Below are positions 31,464 to 41,900 of a DNA stretch of 64,000 nucleotides, one piece after another. Position 1 is the stretch's first letter; the number at the start of each line of letters is the position of its first letter. The translations under genes were made by a program, and so were the position numbers. The notes beneath the pieces are model-generated. The model made no database searches, was not told the origin of the DNA, and saw only the letters and a list, made by a program, of their open reading frames with translations. Source of the stretch: Irpex lacteus (taxonomy: Eukaryota; Basidiomycota; Agaricomycetes; Polyporales; Irpicaceae); NCBI GenBank assembly GCA_001986395.2, contig MQVO02000018.1, forward strand, positions 434,001 through 498,000, written 5' to 3'.

Positions 31464-33803
31464 CTACTGAAATCCCAAGTCGTCCTCGACTTCTCCTGCG
31501 CAAATGCATGTCCTCCCTACTGAAGCGAAGACTGTGGGGCCATAGTATGTGCTTGGCCGACGTCCTCGGCCCTTTTGATAGCCTGCCCACTGGTGACCGC
31601 GCTTGAACCTCCAAATGATGCCCATGCATGTTAGAGCGAGCAGGGCGACCAGAACCACCAAAAGCATCTCGGCCCGTAGAGTGTAGTGGCACTGAATGAT
31701 CATCCAGCATAACAGAGAGTCGCTCCCATGCCACAGCAGGCTTCCAGCTCGTCGGCCATGCGCTGTAAGCCTTGGGAAGACTACGATCGCGTATAGCAGA
31801 CACATCATGGCTCGAATCCAGCCACTGGACATGGATAGATCCTTGGGGCGTTGGAGCGAGGTCTTTGCTGGGCGGCAGGTGAGCAATGGATCCTCAGCAA
31901 AGCTCTCCACCACTACAGGCACAGCCAGGGGGGTAGTGACGGATAGGTGCTCGCTGGAAGTGACTAGAAGAGGTGACATGGTTGGGAAAGGCCTGGACGA
32001 TGACAGCCGAGGAGAAAGACCAAAGTCCGAGCTCAAAAATGGCAGAGCCTCTAGATCATGAAGGGGAGAGCTAGATGCCTCGGATATAGCCTTGCTTGTC
32101 TCGTAGACCTTGCTAGGGGCCCAGGAAGCTGACAGAGAAGTGCTCGGCTCAGGTATGCACAAACCCGGCTGAGTTTCCACCATACCACTCTCGGCTAGCG
32201 GAGTAAGATCCAGAGAAGTCGAAGAGATGGCCGGGGATAATGTTCCTGCGCCCAGCTTTGTCTCGGACCTATCCCCCAACTCTTCTGCTACCTCAGGAAT
32301 GTCCGTAGGAGACCTCGGCTCGGTCGCTGCAGCAAGAATTGACAAGCCAGATGAGGCTGCAGTTCGTTGCTCTGAGCTCAGGAGGAACTTGATCCGAGCA
32401 GCTACTAGAGCCTTGCAGTCCTCGTAGATCCACTCTGGGATGCTCACCAAGTTCTCGCTTGGATCAGGGGTAGCGGCGGTCGATACTGGAGAAACTTCGG
32501 CCAACTGGCAAGAGGAAGATGGAGGCTGATAAGAAGTGTCCGACGCTCTTGCCAGATCATCAGGAAACGCCTCGGACGAAGTCCGATAGGAGGGTGGTGC
32601 CTCGGCTGGAGGTGCAGAAACATGGTGAGGACTCAGGGGAATGGTCGGAGAGGGCTCCTGATACCTCGCTTGAGCTTCGGAAACATGGCGGCCAAAGTCC
32701 GAGCGCATTTGTTGACTTTGCTCTTGTCTGAGAGCTTGTACTTCGCGCTCCAAAACTCGAATACGGTCCTGTAGAGCCACAGCGTAGGGTGTGCTCGGGG
32801 AACAAGAAAAGGATGGCCTAGAGGCCTCGGCATACATCCAAGACTGCAGCAAAGGCGGTCCTGCTACGTCCGAGCGACAATTGTGCCATTCGGCAACCCT
32901 CTCTCGCATGCACGACCCAGGTAGACTTCGAGGAATGTAGCGGCCAGAGGGTAAGACGAGCTGCCCAGCAGGATTACGCTGAATTCGGCCGGCCTGAAGA
33001 TCCTCTCTTGCAGCTACGCAGGAGCGAACTCTACAACCGAGTTTGCCGCAGTAATGACAGGAGGAAGCGATGGAAAGGAAGGATGAGGAGGTTGGCCAAT
33101 GGGGGAAAGCTTCTGGAGGCTGCCGTAGTGTTTGCTGATCATCTGGTCGGAGGTCCGAGCGCATAGAGCGCGGGGTAGGATGGGTAGGAGGCGAGAGAGA
33201 GGTAGGAACCGAGGGAGCGGCCGAAGTTTCATGCAAAAGAAACAGCATGGCCTCGTTCACAACCTCCATTGAGTAACTCTCGCTCGGCCTAACCTCTGGA
33301 GACTTGATTTGAAGTCGGAGAGCAATCCGAGGCAGTTCTGAGCCAACGGCCTCCATGCACCAACGATCCTGATCCAGACTGGAGATCTTGCCATGTCGAA
33401 TGAGCCAAGTAGACTGCGTTCGGAACGAGCGGAAAAACTCGGCCCAATCGCCTAGTGTTCTGAATCCTCTGGCTCGCCAATACTGCACGTACGCCAAAAG
33501 GCCTTGACGAGTATACCAGGCTGATGCACAAGCACCTGGGTAGAGTTGGTAGACATCGCTTTTCCAAGAAGTGTAGGAATGGGGCGGGGAATAGGTCGCC
33601 AGAAGCTCCCACTGGTCGGCCACAGTAAGCGGAACGTACAGGAGGCCATACTGCTTTCTCTCTGCATCTCCCTGTATCCCAGCTCGGCCAAACAGCATCT
33701 CCAAGTCCAGAAAGTATCGGTCCAAGGTCCTGGGCTCCCTCGGATCGAACCTCGGTGCAAGGTGTTCGTTGGAAAGTGGCATATGAAGATAAGAAGAGTC
33801 CAT
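31464..33803 (-). CDS. Gag-like protein with membrane-helix tail (right unit)
   Basis: Identical copy, shifted by 3883 bp, of the Gag-like gene at 27581-29920. Same start context, CCCC knuckle and hydrophobic tail. Confidence 0.8.
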   Translation of the reverse strand: MDSSYLHMPLSNEHLAPRFDPREPRTLDRYFLDLEMLFGRAGIQGDAERKQYGLLYVPLTVADQWELLATYSPPHSYTSWKSDVYQLYPGACASAWYTRQGLLAYVQYWRARGFRTLGDWAEFFRSFRTQSTWLIRHGKISSLDQDRWCMEAVGSELPRIALRLQIKSPEVRPSESYSMEVVNEAMLFLLHETSAAPSVPTSLSPPTHPTPRSMRSDLRPDDQQTLRQPPEAFPHWPTSSSFLSIASSCHYCGKLGCRVRSCVAAREDLQAGRIQRNPAGQLVLPSGRYIPRSLPGSCMRERVAEWHNCRSDVAGPPLLQSWMYAEASRPSFSCSPSTPYAVALQDRIRVLEREVQALRQEQSQQMRSDFGRHVSEAQARYQEPSPTIPLSPHHVSAPPAEAPPSYRTSSEAFPDDLARASDTSYQPPSSSCQLAEVSPVSTAATPDPSENLVSIPEWIYEDCKALVAARIKFLLSSEQRTAASSGLSILAAATEPRSPTDIPEVAEELGDRSETKLGAGTLSPAISSTSLDLTPLAESGMVETQPGLCIPEPSTSLSASWAPSKVYETSKAISEASSSPLHDLEALPFLSSDFGLSPRLSSSRPFPTMSPLLVTSSEHLSVTTPLAVPVVVESFAEDPLLTCRPAKTSLQRPKDLSMSSGWIRAMMCLLYAIVVFPRLTAHGRRAGSLLWHGSDSLLCWMIIQCHYTLRAEMLLVVLVALLALTCMGIIWRFKRGHQWAGYQKGRGRRPSTYYGPTVFASVGRTCICAGEVEDDLGFQ

Positions 33804-34028
33804 GATGATAAGTGAGCGAGAATTCAAAGTGGTGGCAAAGAAAGTAGTAGAACTGGTACCAGGAGACAAAGCGAGGTCTGAAACTGATGGAGTATGATGT
33901 CCGAAGGGGTTTTATGATGAAAGGGTGCTGAAGCGAAGTGAATAGAGTACGAAGCAAACGTAATAAGAGTGAAAACGAAGCTAGGCCAAACAAATAAGAG
34001 TTAGACTTGGTAGCCTCAAGGAAAAGCC

Positions 34029-34047
34029 CCCCTCGCGGTGGGCTCCA
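34029..34047 (-). promoter_or_regulatory. tRNA primer binding site, right unit
   Basis: Same sequence as at 30146-30164, next to LTR 3. Confidence 0.75.
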
Positions 34048-34050
34048 AAA

Positions 34051-35337
34051 TGAGACACCTAGCCACACCCTAAAGAACACAAATACCAACCACCTAACCC
34101 TGAGTGGGCGATAACGTGGCCAGTGATGGGTGGGGAGTGTATAGTGCGAGCGAAGGGGACCTCTGAGGCCCAGGTCTAACCCAAGGTCTCTGGGGGAAAG
34201 CGAGGGTAAAGCGAATGTAAATACCCACTAAAGTGAGTCTAGAGAGCACTCGACCGAGCACAAGGGGAGTAAAACAATGATAGAGCGAAGGGAAAATCGT
34301 AATAAAGCTCAAAAACCACACTATAACTAATAGCAAAGCGGCCGACGTAGCAACGAGCTCGGAGTGAGCGCAGAAGCAAGGCAAAAGCAAAACAGACGTC
34401 CAGGCAAGTTAAAGGACGCCAGGCCGAGCTGAATAATGTAAAACAACGAAGCGAGCAAGCGAAAATCAACAATGAGCTCGAGAAACGGCTGGGAGGTCAA
34501 GAACGCAAAGGCCGACGCAATAAAACACAAATAACTCCTCGGAACCTCTGTCGCTGATGCTTGGTGGGTCAAGCGAGGCTTGTTGGAGCACCTAGGGGCC
34601 GTCGGGTACGCTGGCAGACGCAGTGGTCGCAGTAGAACGCAGGGAAACGCAGAAATCGCAGGGGAACACAAACTCGGCCGCAGAACTGAGGGGTGGACGA
34701 TGGGGGGAGAGTCTATCCGGTTGCTAACGATGGGTACAGGTGGTATATGTGTCTACGAGTGCCCATCAATCAAAGGAACAGATCGGAATTGTAAGGGAAA
34801 GGTAGGAAAGGGGTAAAGTCCGAAATATGACCGAAACACCAACACACAGCCGATAGGACCGAACAAGACGCCTCGGGGAGCCTCAGGATGTATGGCCGAG
34901 GGCCTTGGAATGCACCTGAGTGATAGAGCAAGTGGGCCGAGTCATTTTGTGCCTTGGCCGCTCGAATTGGGCCGAGGTTTGGTCCTGTTGTGCGAGGCTC
35001 GATTCTGCCAATCATACGCGCCTCAGAAGTGTTAGGCCCGGCCTGGGAAGTGTCAGCGAGCACTCCGGGCACTATGCGACCACATGTAAAGGTGAACCGA
35101 GCTACAGCGGGTATGCTGGGTGCAAACTGCTGACAGAGAGAGCAAGGGGTTAAGGAAATGGTCGAGAGCGCAAGGAGCGAGGTACGGGCCTCGGACCTCG
35201 GCCCAGAGGTATAGTGGGAGCCAGCGAGAGGTTCTGGGAGCTGAAGCGAGATGATAGAAGGGTGGGCCGAGCAAGAGAAAAGGTCATAGTTGAGCCGTAT
35301 GGCCTAGTTTGCGGTCCAGCGTTTCAGCCACGTATCA
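34051..35337 (-). repeat. LTR 3 of the tandem element
   Basis: 1287 bp. It is the 5' LTR of the right unit and ends CGTATCA before the gcgt duplication. Confidence 0.95.
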
Positions 35338-35653
35338 GCGTGCTCAATCGAACCAATCGCAATGGCAGCGTGGACGGCATTGCCAACTGTCGGGATGGCC
35401 CACCAATCGGCTCGACGTCCGAGTCATTAGAGGGCTGTATGGTTGAGGAGTGTCGAGACCTTTTGAGATCGAGGGGAATAGTGAGTCTAAGTGAGAGGGA
35501 GATGATGGCAAACGGAGGCAAAATGAACTGGGGTACGTGGACGATACCCACGGTTCGGGAACTTACCCAAGCATACGCGAGGCGCCCAACGTTTGCCGAC
35601 ATCGTTCCACTTACCTCTCCCTCTCACGCACATCTCTCTCTCATACACTCACC

Positions 35654-36151
35654 ATGCCCAACGAGACCTTCACCCTACCTCCTCCACTCAAAGGCGTTCA
35701 ACGTTGACTGCCTAATTGAATTGTGAGTTGACTTTTCCAGCCATGTATCTGATGTTGTACCTGGCTGATATGTTATGATCTCAGATACGAGTCGATCGTC
35801 GGCCTCGTTCTCCGAGTGGCTCATGACCATGTGGCCCAAGATTTGGATTGGTGCGAGGGAGATTGGTGTGAGGCAGATATCCGCGGACGGTACGTATGTC
35901 TGTACAGGTGCGTATACTATTTCAGACGCAGGTCCACGTACTAACCGATATATTTCTTGACAGACCGCTTGGGCCCCTTGCTGACGATGCACGCCAAAAT
36001 GATCACAAGCATTTGGCGGGCTGAGTATCACCCAAGTGATCGACACCAGCGCAGTGGCGGGACCGACGACCGACAGGCGACAGCTTCCGCGTACTGCAAG
36101 ATTTGCGGTTCTCTTGACTTGGAGCCGAGGGTCGGGCTTGTTCAAGCATAA
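35654..36151 (+). CDS. hAT passenger gene 1 (copy B)
   Basis: Same three-exon structure as 19576-20073, with matching splice sites and an intact frame. Confidence 0.5.
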
Positions 36152-36304
36152 AGCGCTTCGAATGCCCTTGGAGGGTCGCAACGGCGACTATTTGACTCAG
36201 TAAAGGTATGTTCACTCGTCCTCTAGCTTTAGTAGATATACAGACGATGTAACCGGTATTATAGGACCATAACACCTTCCCCACGACATTATCCAACCGG
36301 CGGT

Positions 36305-36760
36305 ATGTCTGAACAACCGCATACGACCCTCTGGCAGCCCGATGGTCTTGACTGGCCGTTTATTATCACGGCCATTACCAACCACTACCGCACACATCAT
36401 CAACGCATCCGCCTTTCCGGTGATGTGTCGTGCACTTACCTCCTTACGCACCTAGCCCCATCAGAGGTGTCCCGCAATCCTGACGAGAGAGTACTGCTCT
36501 TCGCAGTGTTTGGTGCTGCTGGCTACCTTGCCGAGTACTACCTCTTTGGTCAGGTCACGGCAACGAGTGAGATGATGGGAAGAATACTTCGGGAGTATGC
36601 ACGGTGGGACCGGCGTGGGCGGCGGCAACTATCGGACGCAGGAATGTACCAAGTCCGCGTGCTGCTATCGAATGTGCATTGGGTTTTGTACATGTCAGGC
36701 ATAGTAGATGTTAACCATTCGCTTTCTATTGTATCTTGGACGTCGGATAATGGTAATTAA
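36305..36760 (+). CDS. hAT passenger gene 2 (copy B)
   Basis: Same 151-residue frame as 20227-20682. No difference was seen in the translated product. Confidence 0.55.
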   Translation: MSEQPHTTLWQPDGLDWPFIITAITNHYRTHHQRIRLSGDVSCTYLLTHLAPSEVSRNPDERVLLFAVFGAAGYLAEYYLFGQVTATSEMMGRILREYARWDRRGRRQLSDAGMYQVRVLLSNVHWVLYMSGIVDVNHSLSIVSWTSDNGN

Positions 36761-36878
36761 ACTAGAGATCTTCGCTGTGTATTACAATACATGTTTGCTC
36801 ATCAAATACAGTGTTAGTGCCCTGAACCGCTGTCATTGTTCTGTCCACGAGAATCTATTGATGATGCGTAGTCATGAA

Positions 36879-37221
36879 TCAGATCCGGTGTGTGTTGTAT
36901 AGCTGCAACAAAGAATACTCACGGATACTAGTGTGCTCGTTGTCATCACTATGCTGGTCCCCGGTTCCGTCAGCTTCTTCTGAGTGGGGAATCTAAGTAA
37001 TAGTGGTGTCAGTTCGTCCGATGGCGTAGATATGAAACTTGAATACTTACAAACTCATGGCCGGTAAAGAGCAGGTGACCTACACGAGTGTAGATGCTCG
37101 ATATGCCACCTTGTAGAGCAACAATCTTGCGATCCTTTGCTTCCAGCATTGCTGCTAGTCGCGCGCATCTTGCCTCTGACTGCGCTAAGGCCAGGCGGAG
37201 CTGTGCGATTTCGGTGCTCAT
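36879..37221 (-). CDS. hAT passenger gene 3, coiled coil (copy B)
   Basis: Same two-exon gene as 20801-21143, with intact frame and splice sites. Confidence 0.5.
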
Positions 37222-37482
37222 TGTGTCAAGAGGTTCGGGAGTCACAGAAGATAAAATTTTGAAACGTAAATCTACTGATAAAATGATATGTAATCTACTT
37301 TACTAATACCACCATGTACCCATGGATCGACCCGCGGGTTTACAATACCTGGATCCTCGGGTCGGGTACCTGGCGCTAGATTACCTGTGAGGGTGCGGGT
37401 AAGACATTGGGGACTGAACATACCTGTGGGTACGGGTGCGGGTCGATCCGCGGGTGCACCCGTGCTCACCTTTAGTATGCCC

Positions 37483-37750
37483 TGAATGCGACCATTAGTA
37501 CACATCTTTCAAGCTCTCGAGCTTTATGTTTCGATTATTATGTCTATAATCCTCTTAAAGGCGGAAGCTTTGAGGCCGGAAACGCGTGGTTAGGAGGGCC
37601 CGAATACAACGACAAGGCCTCGTAAGACATAGAATAACATCCTCATTCGTGCAGCAGCATTTAATTTATGTTTAAGTGGGGTATGATATTATCACAAGCG
37701 GTTAATATACATGATACTACTACTACTCGTACTTCCCAAGGTATAAAGCA
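37483..37750. other. Spacer after hAT copy B
   Basis: AT-rich sequence with no gene recognised. It includes a short run of ACT repeats near 37720. Confidence 0.5.
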
Positions 37751-38330
37751 CTAACTCATCAGGAACACAGGGACATAATCTCCCCATGTGTATAGGGCAT
37801 CTCCACTCGCGCGACACGACGTACGAGCATAATCTCCCCGTCCCGAAGGTGCAGAAGGAGTCTCTGGAGGGTCCGGCGTACGGGCATAGTCTCCCCGTCC
37901 CGAAGGCTCACAGAGTCCGCAGACGGGGGCCACCTATACAGAAGACAGAGAGAAGGTGAGCAGGGTTCTATCATGTAAACGGATACAAAAACTTACGTCT
38001 AAGTGGTCAGGGGAACGGGATGAGCGTGGTGGCCCCGACCATGGGGTGTGCTATAAGTAAAGGGGGATCAGTACATATGAAAGATGGTAAAGCAAAGTAA
38101 TATGGCATACCTTCAGATCATCGTATGGCTGCGGCACAGGTGGGGGAGGGAGCGCACGCAGGAGAAGGAAGGCGAGCAGGGGAGAGAGGGCGAGCAGGGG
38201 AGGGAGGGCGAGCAGGTGACGGCATGTCGAGCAGGGGAGGGACGGCGAGCAAGGGACGAGCAGACAAGGGAGGGCAGGTAGACGAGGGAGGGGAGTACAA
38301 AGAGAGAAGGGATGGGGGAGCTTCCCACAG
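37751..38330 (-). CDS. Candidate repeat-rich gene with SGRGDYART repeats
   Basis: A TATA box (GAGTATAAAAG, 38340-38350) lies upstream. Exon 1 (to 38111) is Pro/Ser/Leu-rich, built of imperfect 18-21 bp repeats of CCTCCCCTGCTCGCC. Two GT-AG introns (38051-38110 and 37934-37996) keep one frame through PQPYDDLK, a 54 bp exon and the last exon 37751-37933. The last exon encodes SGRGDYART twice and a third, degenerate unit (YTWGDYVPV), ending at TAG 37751. In this frame no ATG follows the TATA box, so the start is unresolved. No family is known to me. The GC-rich repeats may be regulatory rather than coding. Confidence 0.35.
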
Positions 38331-38430
38331 CCCGCTGCCCTTTTATACTCTTCCTGACAGGAAGACGCCTTGAACGTGATCTCCTGTATGCGGGAGGTAT
38401 GCCATATGCAGCGGTAATTAAATATCACCT

Positions 38431-38950
38431 TTGAATCCTAAAATCGTCGATGACAGCTTTCGCAGTCTCCGAAAAACACGTTCGACCCCAATTCCGTGGC
38501 TTCCCAGTCGTACGTCCATTACAGTTCACAACCACCTGCACGCGTCAAAGAATTCGAACGATGATGGAAATTAAAGTTCCCTTGCCTTGGAGTTCGAGTA
38601 CCACCCTCGAATGTCAAGGCGTTCTTCGCTCTGTGCATTTACCAGGCGTACTACTGACACATCTTGAATGCGTGGGCTCCTTTCTGGAACTCAAGAAGTA
38701 TCGGCACGTACTTGGTGGAGATCACAGGGATCTGATTTAGTTCGGTGGCCGGGAGGTGCAGACTGTCGGTCGACGGACGCCACAACGCGTGACCGCGTTT
38801 AATGTGATAGGTTCATGCTCGCACGTCACCTCGATATTCCTCGCGCTTCTGCGTAGGATTCCTCCGGTGGCGACAATTGATTGTAGCAAGAAGCATCACT
38901 GAAAGAGATAGTCAGTTCATCTCCTCTGCAGGCCTTTGCAACGAGTCGAA
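38431..38950. other. Intergenic, no gene resolved
   Basis: Open short frames on the plus strand (for example 38450-38740) lack supporting motifs or splice structure. I see nothing definite. Confidence 0.4.
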
Positions 38951-41900
38951 AAGACACTCACCGGACTGAATATTATAGTTTCTGGGCCTGTGATCCTGGG
39001 TACGCAAGTCCCTTCACGGGCTATAGCTAATGGTTACTGTTAGTTCAGATGCCACTCGTACAGAACGAAACTTACTAATACTTTTGGCACTGGCATTTTC
39101 AAAGACTTATCAACCTTCGTCATATCTTCCATAATTCGATGCCACTCCGCTGTTCTCACCTCCACACATGACACACAGCCTTTGAGATTTGAATCGAGGG
39201 TGTTCCGTGGCTTCTTGCGAGCGGCGCGTACAGTGGTGCAATGAGGCCATAATGTTTGAATCTACTAGTTATAGGGTGCACGTGAGCTTGTTTATAAGTA
39301 CCCCAGAAACCGTACACGCACCTTCTACAGTCATCGGAATTGATGCCAAACGACTCGGGGAATGGAAGATGGCAGTGCCCGTTGGGCGGGTACCTCGCTG
39401 ACGATGCGCGATCTTCTTCCTGAGAGTCTGTCAGCGGATTCTCTTTAACCTCGGAGACCTTCAGCGCGGCACATGCATTTCTATTTTCACTTGCATGTGA
39501 GCCTGTTGACTGAGATCTCTACCAGTGCGATGTGATTGAGAAGCTGGATCACTTACTGGCTGATGGTCCATGTCCGAGTCAGTGATCGTCGGTATCTCGT
39601 GTTCAGTGTCTTTCGCACTTGAACCCGCCGCACGCACACTAATTAAACATATCGCCTTCGTCATTGTAAAGCGTCCTAGTAGGCTCGAGAGCTCATAAAC
39701 GTTGTAGTGAGGTAGTAGAAGCGGTGCCGGGATTGAGAGGAAATGTTCTAAGTCGGAGTAGATGCCGGAGATGTAGAGGTGCACAACGCACGGACATGAC
39801 AGCAAATGACATTGCCTCAATGAGGCGTTCGAATGGTGGGTCAAAATTTGGGAGATCTGGCCAGAGAATCAGCAATCAATTTTCAGTATTTCGACGCACG
39901 TCGTTCGGATAAGCCACACCTCAAATCTCAACGTTCAACGTCAAATGTCCAGTCCATAGGACACATCTCGACGGCATTAAACATTCCTCAATTACGTGCA
40001 TCGAGGGTTGATCTGTGTTCCGTGAAGTTGATAAGCAAAGTCGATACCTGTCATTCGGGCTTTGTGGTTCTCCTTCGCATCCACAAGTCACCTTCTGACT
40101 AATCCGACGAAGGGCTCTGCAATCGTTGAATATCAACTGCATGGACCCTCCAGGCTCATACTCTGCGACAAGGCTTTAAACATACATACTGTTTTCAGAG
40201 TTGTTGTTCCTCGTGATTCGCGGTGCATCGTTTACGAGCCTGAGGGAAACTCGAACAATGCTTACGGTGGCCGAACAGTCAGTCTCAATGCTGACCGGCT
40301 CGGAATAGACCAACGGATTGCTGTCTTCGACCGTCAACGATCATGACAGGTTCCGTTGTATACAAATCCATCAGATATAAACACAGACACGTGAGCATAT
40401 ACCTTGGTGTTCTAGAAAGCAAATACACACCTTCGTTTAATCCTGAGAACTCAAGCATCGATATCATGGCGGGTATACGTATACGAGCATCGCGCGTCAG
40501 CGTCGGAATATGTTCCAATGACGCAAATTGAAAATTCCACGATTCACGCGTAGTAAATGCACCTGTTAACACCGCACGTGAGCCTGTTTATTTGATGCAG
40601 AAGACGGTGTCTTACAACTCCGGATTGATTGAACGTATGAGGGGGCGAATGGAAGCTACAGCTCGGAGATCGTTCTCAGGTGCATTTGGAGCTCAGCACT
40701 GTAAACAAACACGATGCAAGTTATGACACATTAATATTTGGTGCATGAGGCCGAGAGATAAGTCTAGACATCAACACAACGCTTGATACGAAAAGTACTT
40801 ACCGATCCGCCTCGGGAGAGAGAGACGTCGACAATGCGGCTTCTTGAAGCCTGCTAGTTGCAAATAACATAAACTATTTGGCCATGAATTCCGTTTAGAG
40901 GAGATCTTAATGCAGATATGTTCGAAGTACACACCTCGATTCTGACTCTTTGGTGGCATATAGTAATGGAGAGTACAAGTGACGATAAGTGATGTCAGTG
41001 CCGACAGAGACTTGTGTGAATTAAACTGAAACCTACGTAGTTTAATTAACGCAAACCTCTTCGTTCTGAACACGTCAGACGGCCTAGCCCAGTACCACAC
41101 CAATGGGTATCGGCCTATGTATGGGATATCGAATCAAATGGAATTGAGGGTCCTGCTGCCTGCAAATAACCCGAACTCGCCGAGCCTGGCTTATGCCAAA
41201 GAAATACGTATCTATCCTAACCTTCAAGACGTCAGTATCGCTAGGAAAGCACGTGAGCTTGTTGATAATCCAACTAGCGCAGATCCTCACCTTCCATATT
41301 TTCGTCGGGCCAATGCTAAATGGATCAATGAATGGAACGTACCTATCAGGGTACCTCGATGCTCCGTATTTGCACTGCCCGGCCTTCTCCTGAGCTGTTT
41401 CCGGAAACGATTCTCGTTAATCACGACAGCCTTGAAATTCAATGGCCAAATTCGTTGCGTCCTTTTCCTATAGTGTAACTTAATATCTGCACGTGAGTTT
41501 GTTTAGTTGATTGGGGTGGGATTTACTTACCAGCGGACGGCCGTCAAGCAGGATAACAACCACCGAAGTCGTGCGGTGTGTAGAGAATTTCGTCACCGTT
41601 CGTTCAATGGAGGAGGCGGTATCTGAACCCGGTATCCTCACTATTACTGAGCACTGACATCCCGACCTGAAGAAACATAGCGCAATGTTAGGGAGCGAGA
41701 GGAATGATTATGAAATACCTGCCTGCAGACGGATACTGCAGTCGATGACGGCCTATGACTTTACCTTGATAGAACCCTTTTTTCTACTTAAAATACACCA
41801 CAATCCGAGAGCGCATCATGCATCATGGACCGGGCTACCGCGCACCTGAAATTCCGCATTCATTATCTCCCCGCCAATGACACAAGACGAGCTTCAAATG

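Larger units (their letters stand above)
26285..35337 (-). mobile_element. Tandem LTR retroelement LTR-gag-LTR-gag-LTR, without pol
   Basis: Three 1287 bp LTRs (26285-27571, 30168-31454, 34051-35337) separate two identical 2596 bp internal regions, for an exact period of 3883 bp. LTR ends are TG...CA. A 4 bp TSD, gcgt, flanks the whole array (26281-26284 and 35338-35341). The empty site is visible in hAT copy A at about 19258-19266 (gcgcgtgct). One insertion event or later LTR-LTR recombination made the tandem. The element encodes only a Gag-like protein, so it must rely on enzymes from another element. Confidence 0.95.
22956..37474 (-). mobile_element. hAT DNA transposon copy B, interrupted by a tandem LTR element
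   Basis: Same TIRs as copy A, with TSD gtatgccc on both sides (22948-22955 and 37475-37482). The span is 14519 bp. Removing the 9053 bp LTR element and one 4 bp duplication leaves 5462 bp, exactly the length of copy A. The copies are almost identical, so they moved recently and independently (different TSDs). Confidence 0.95.
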
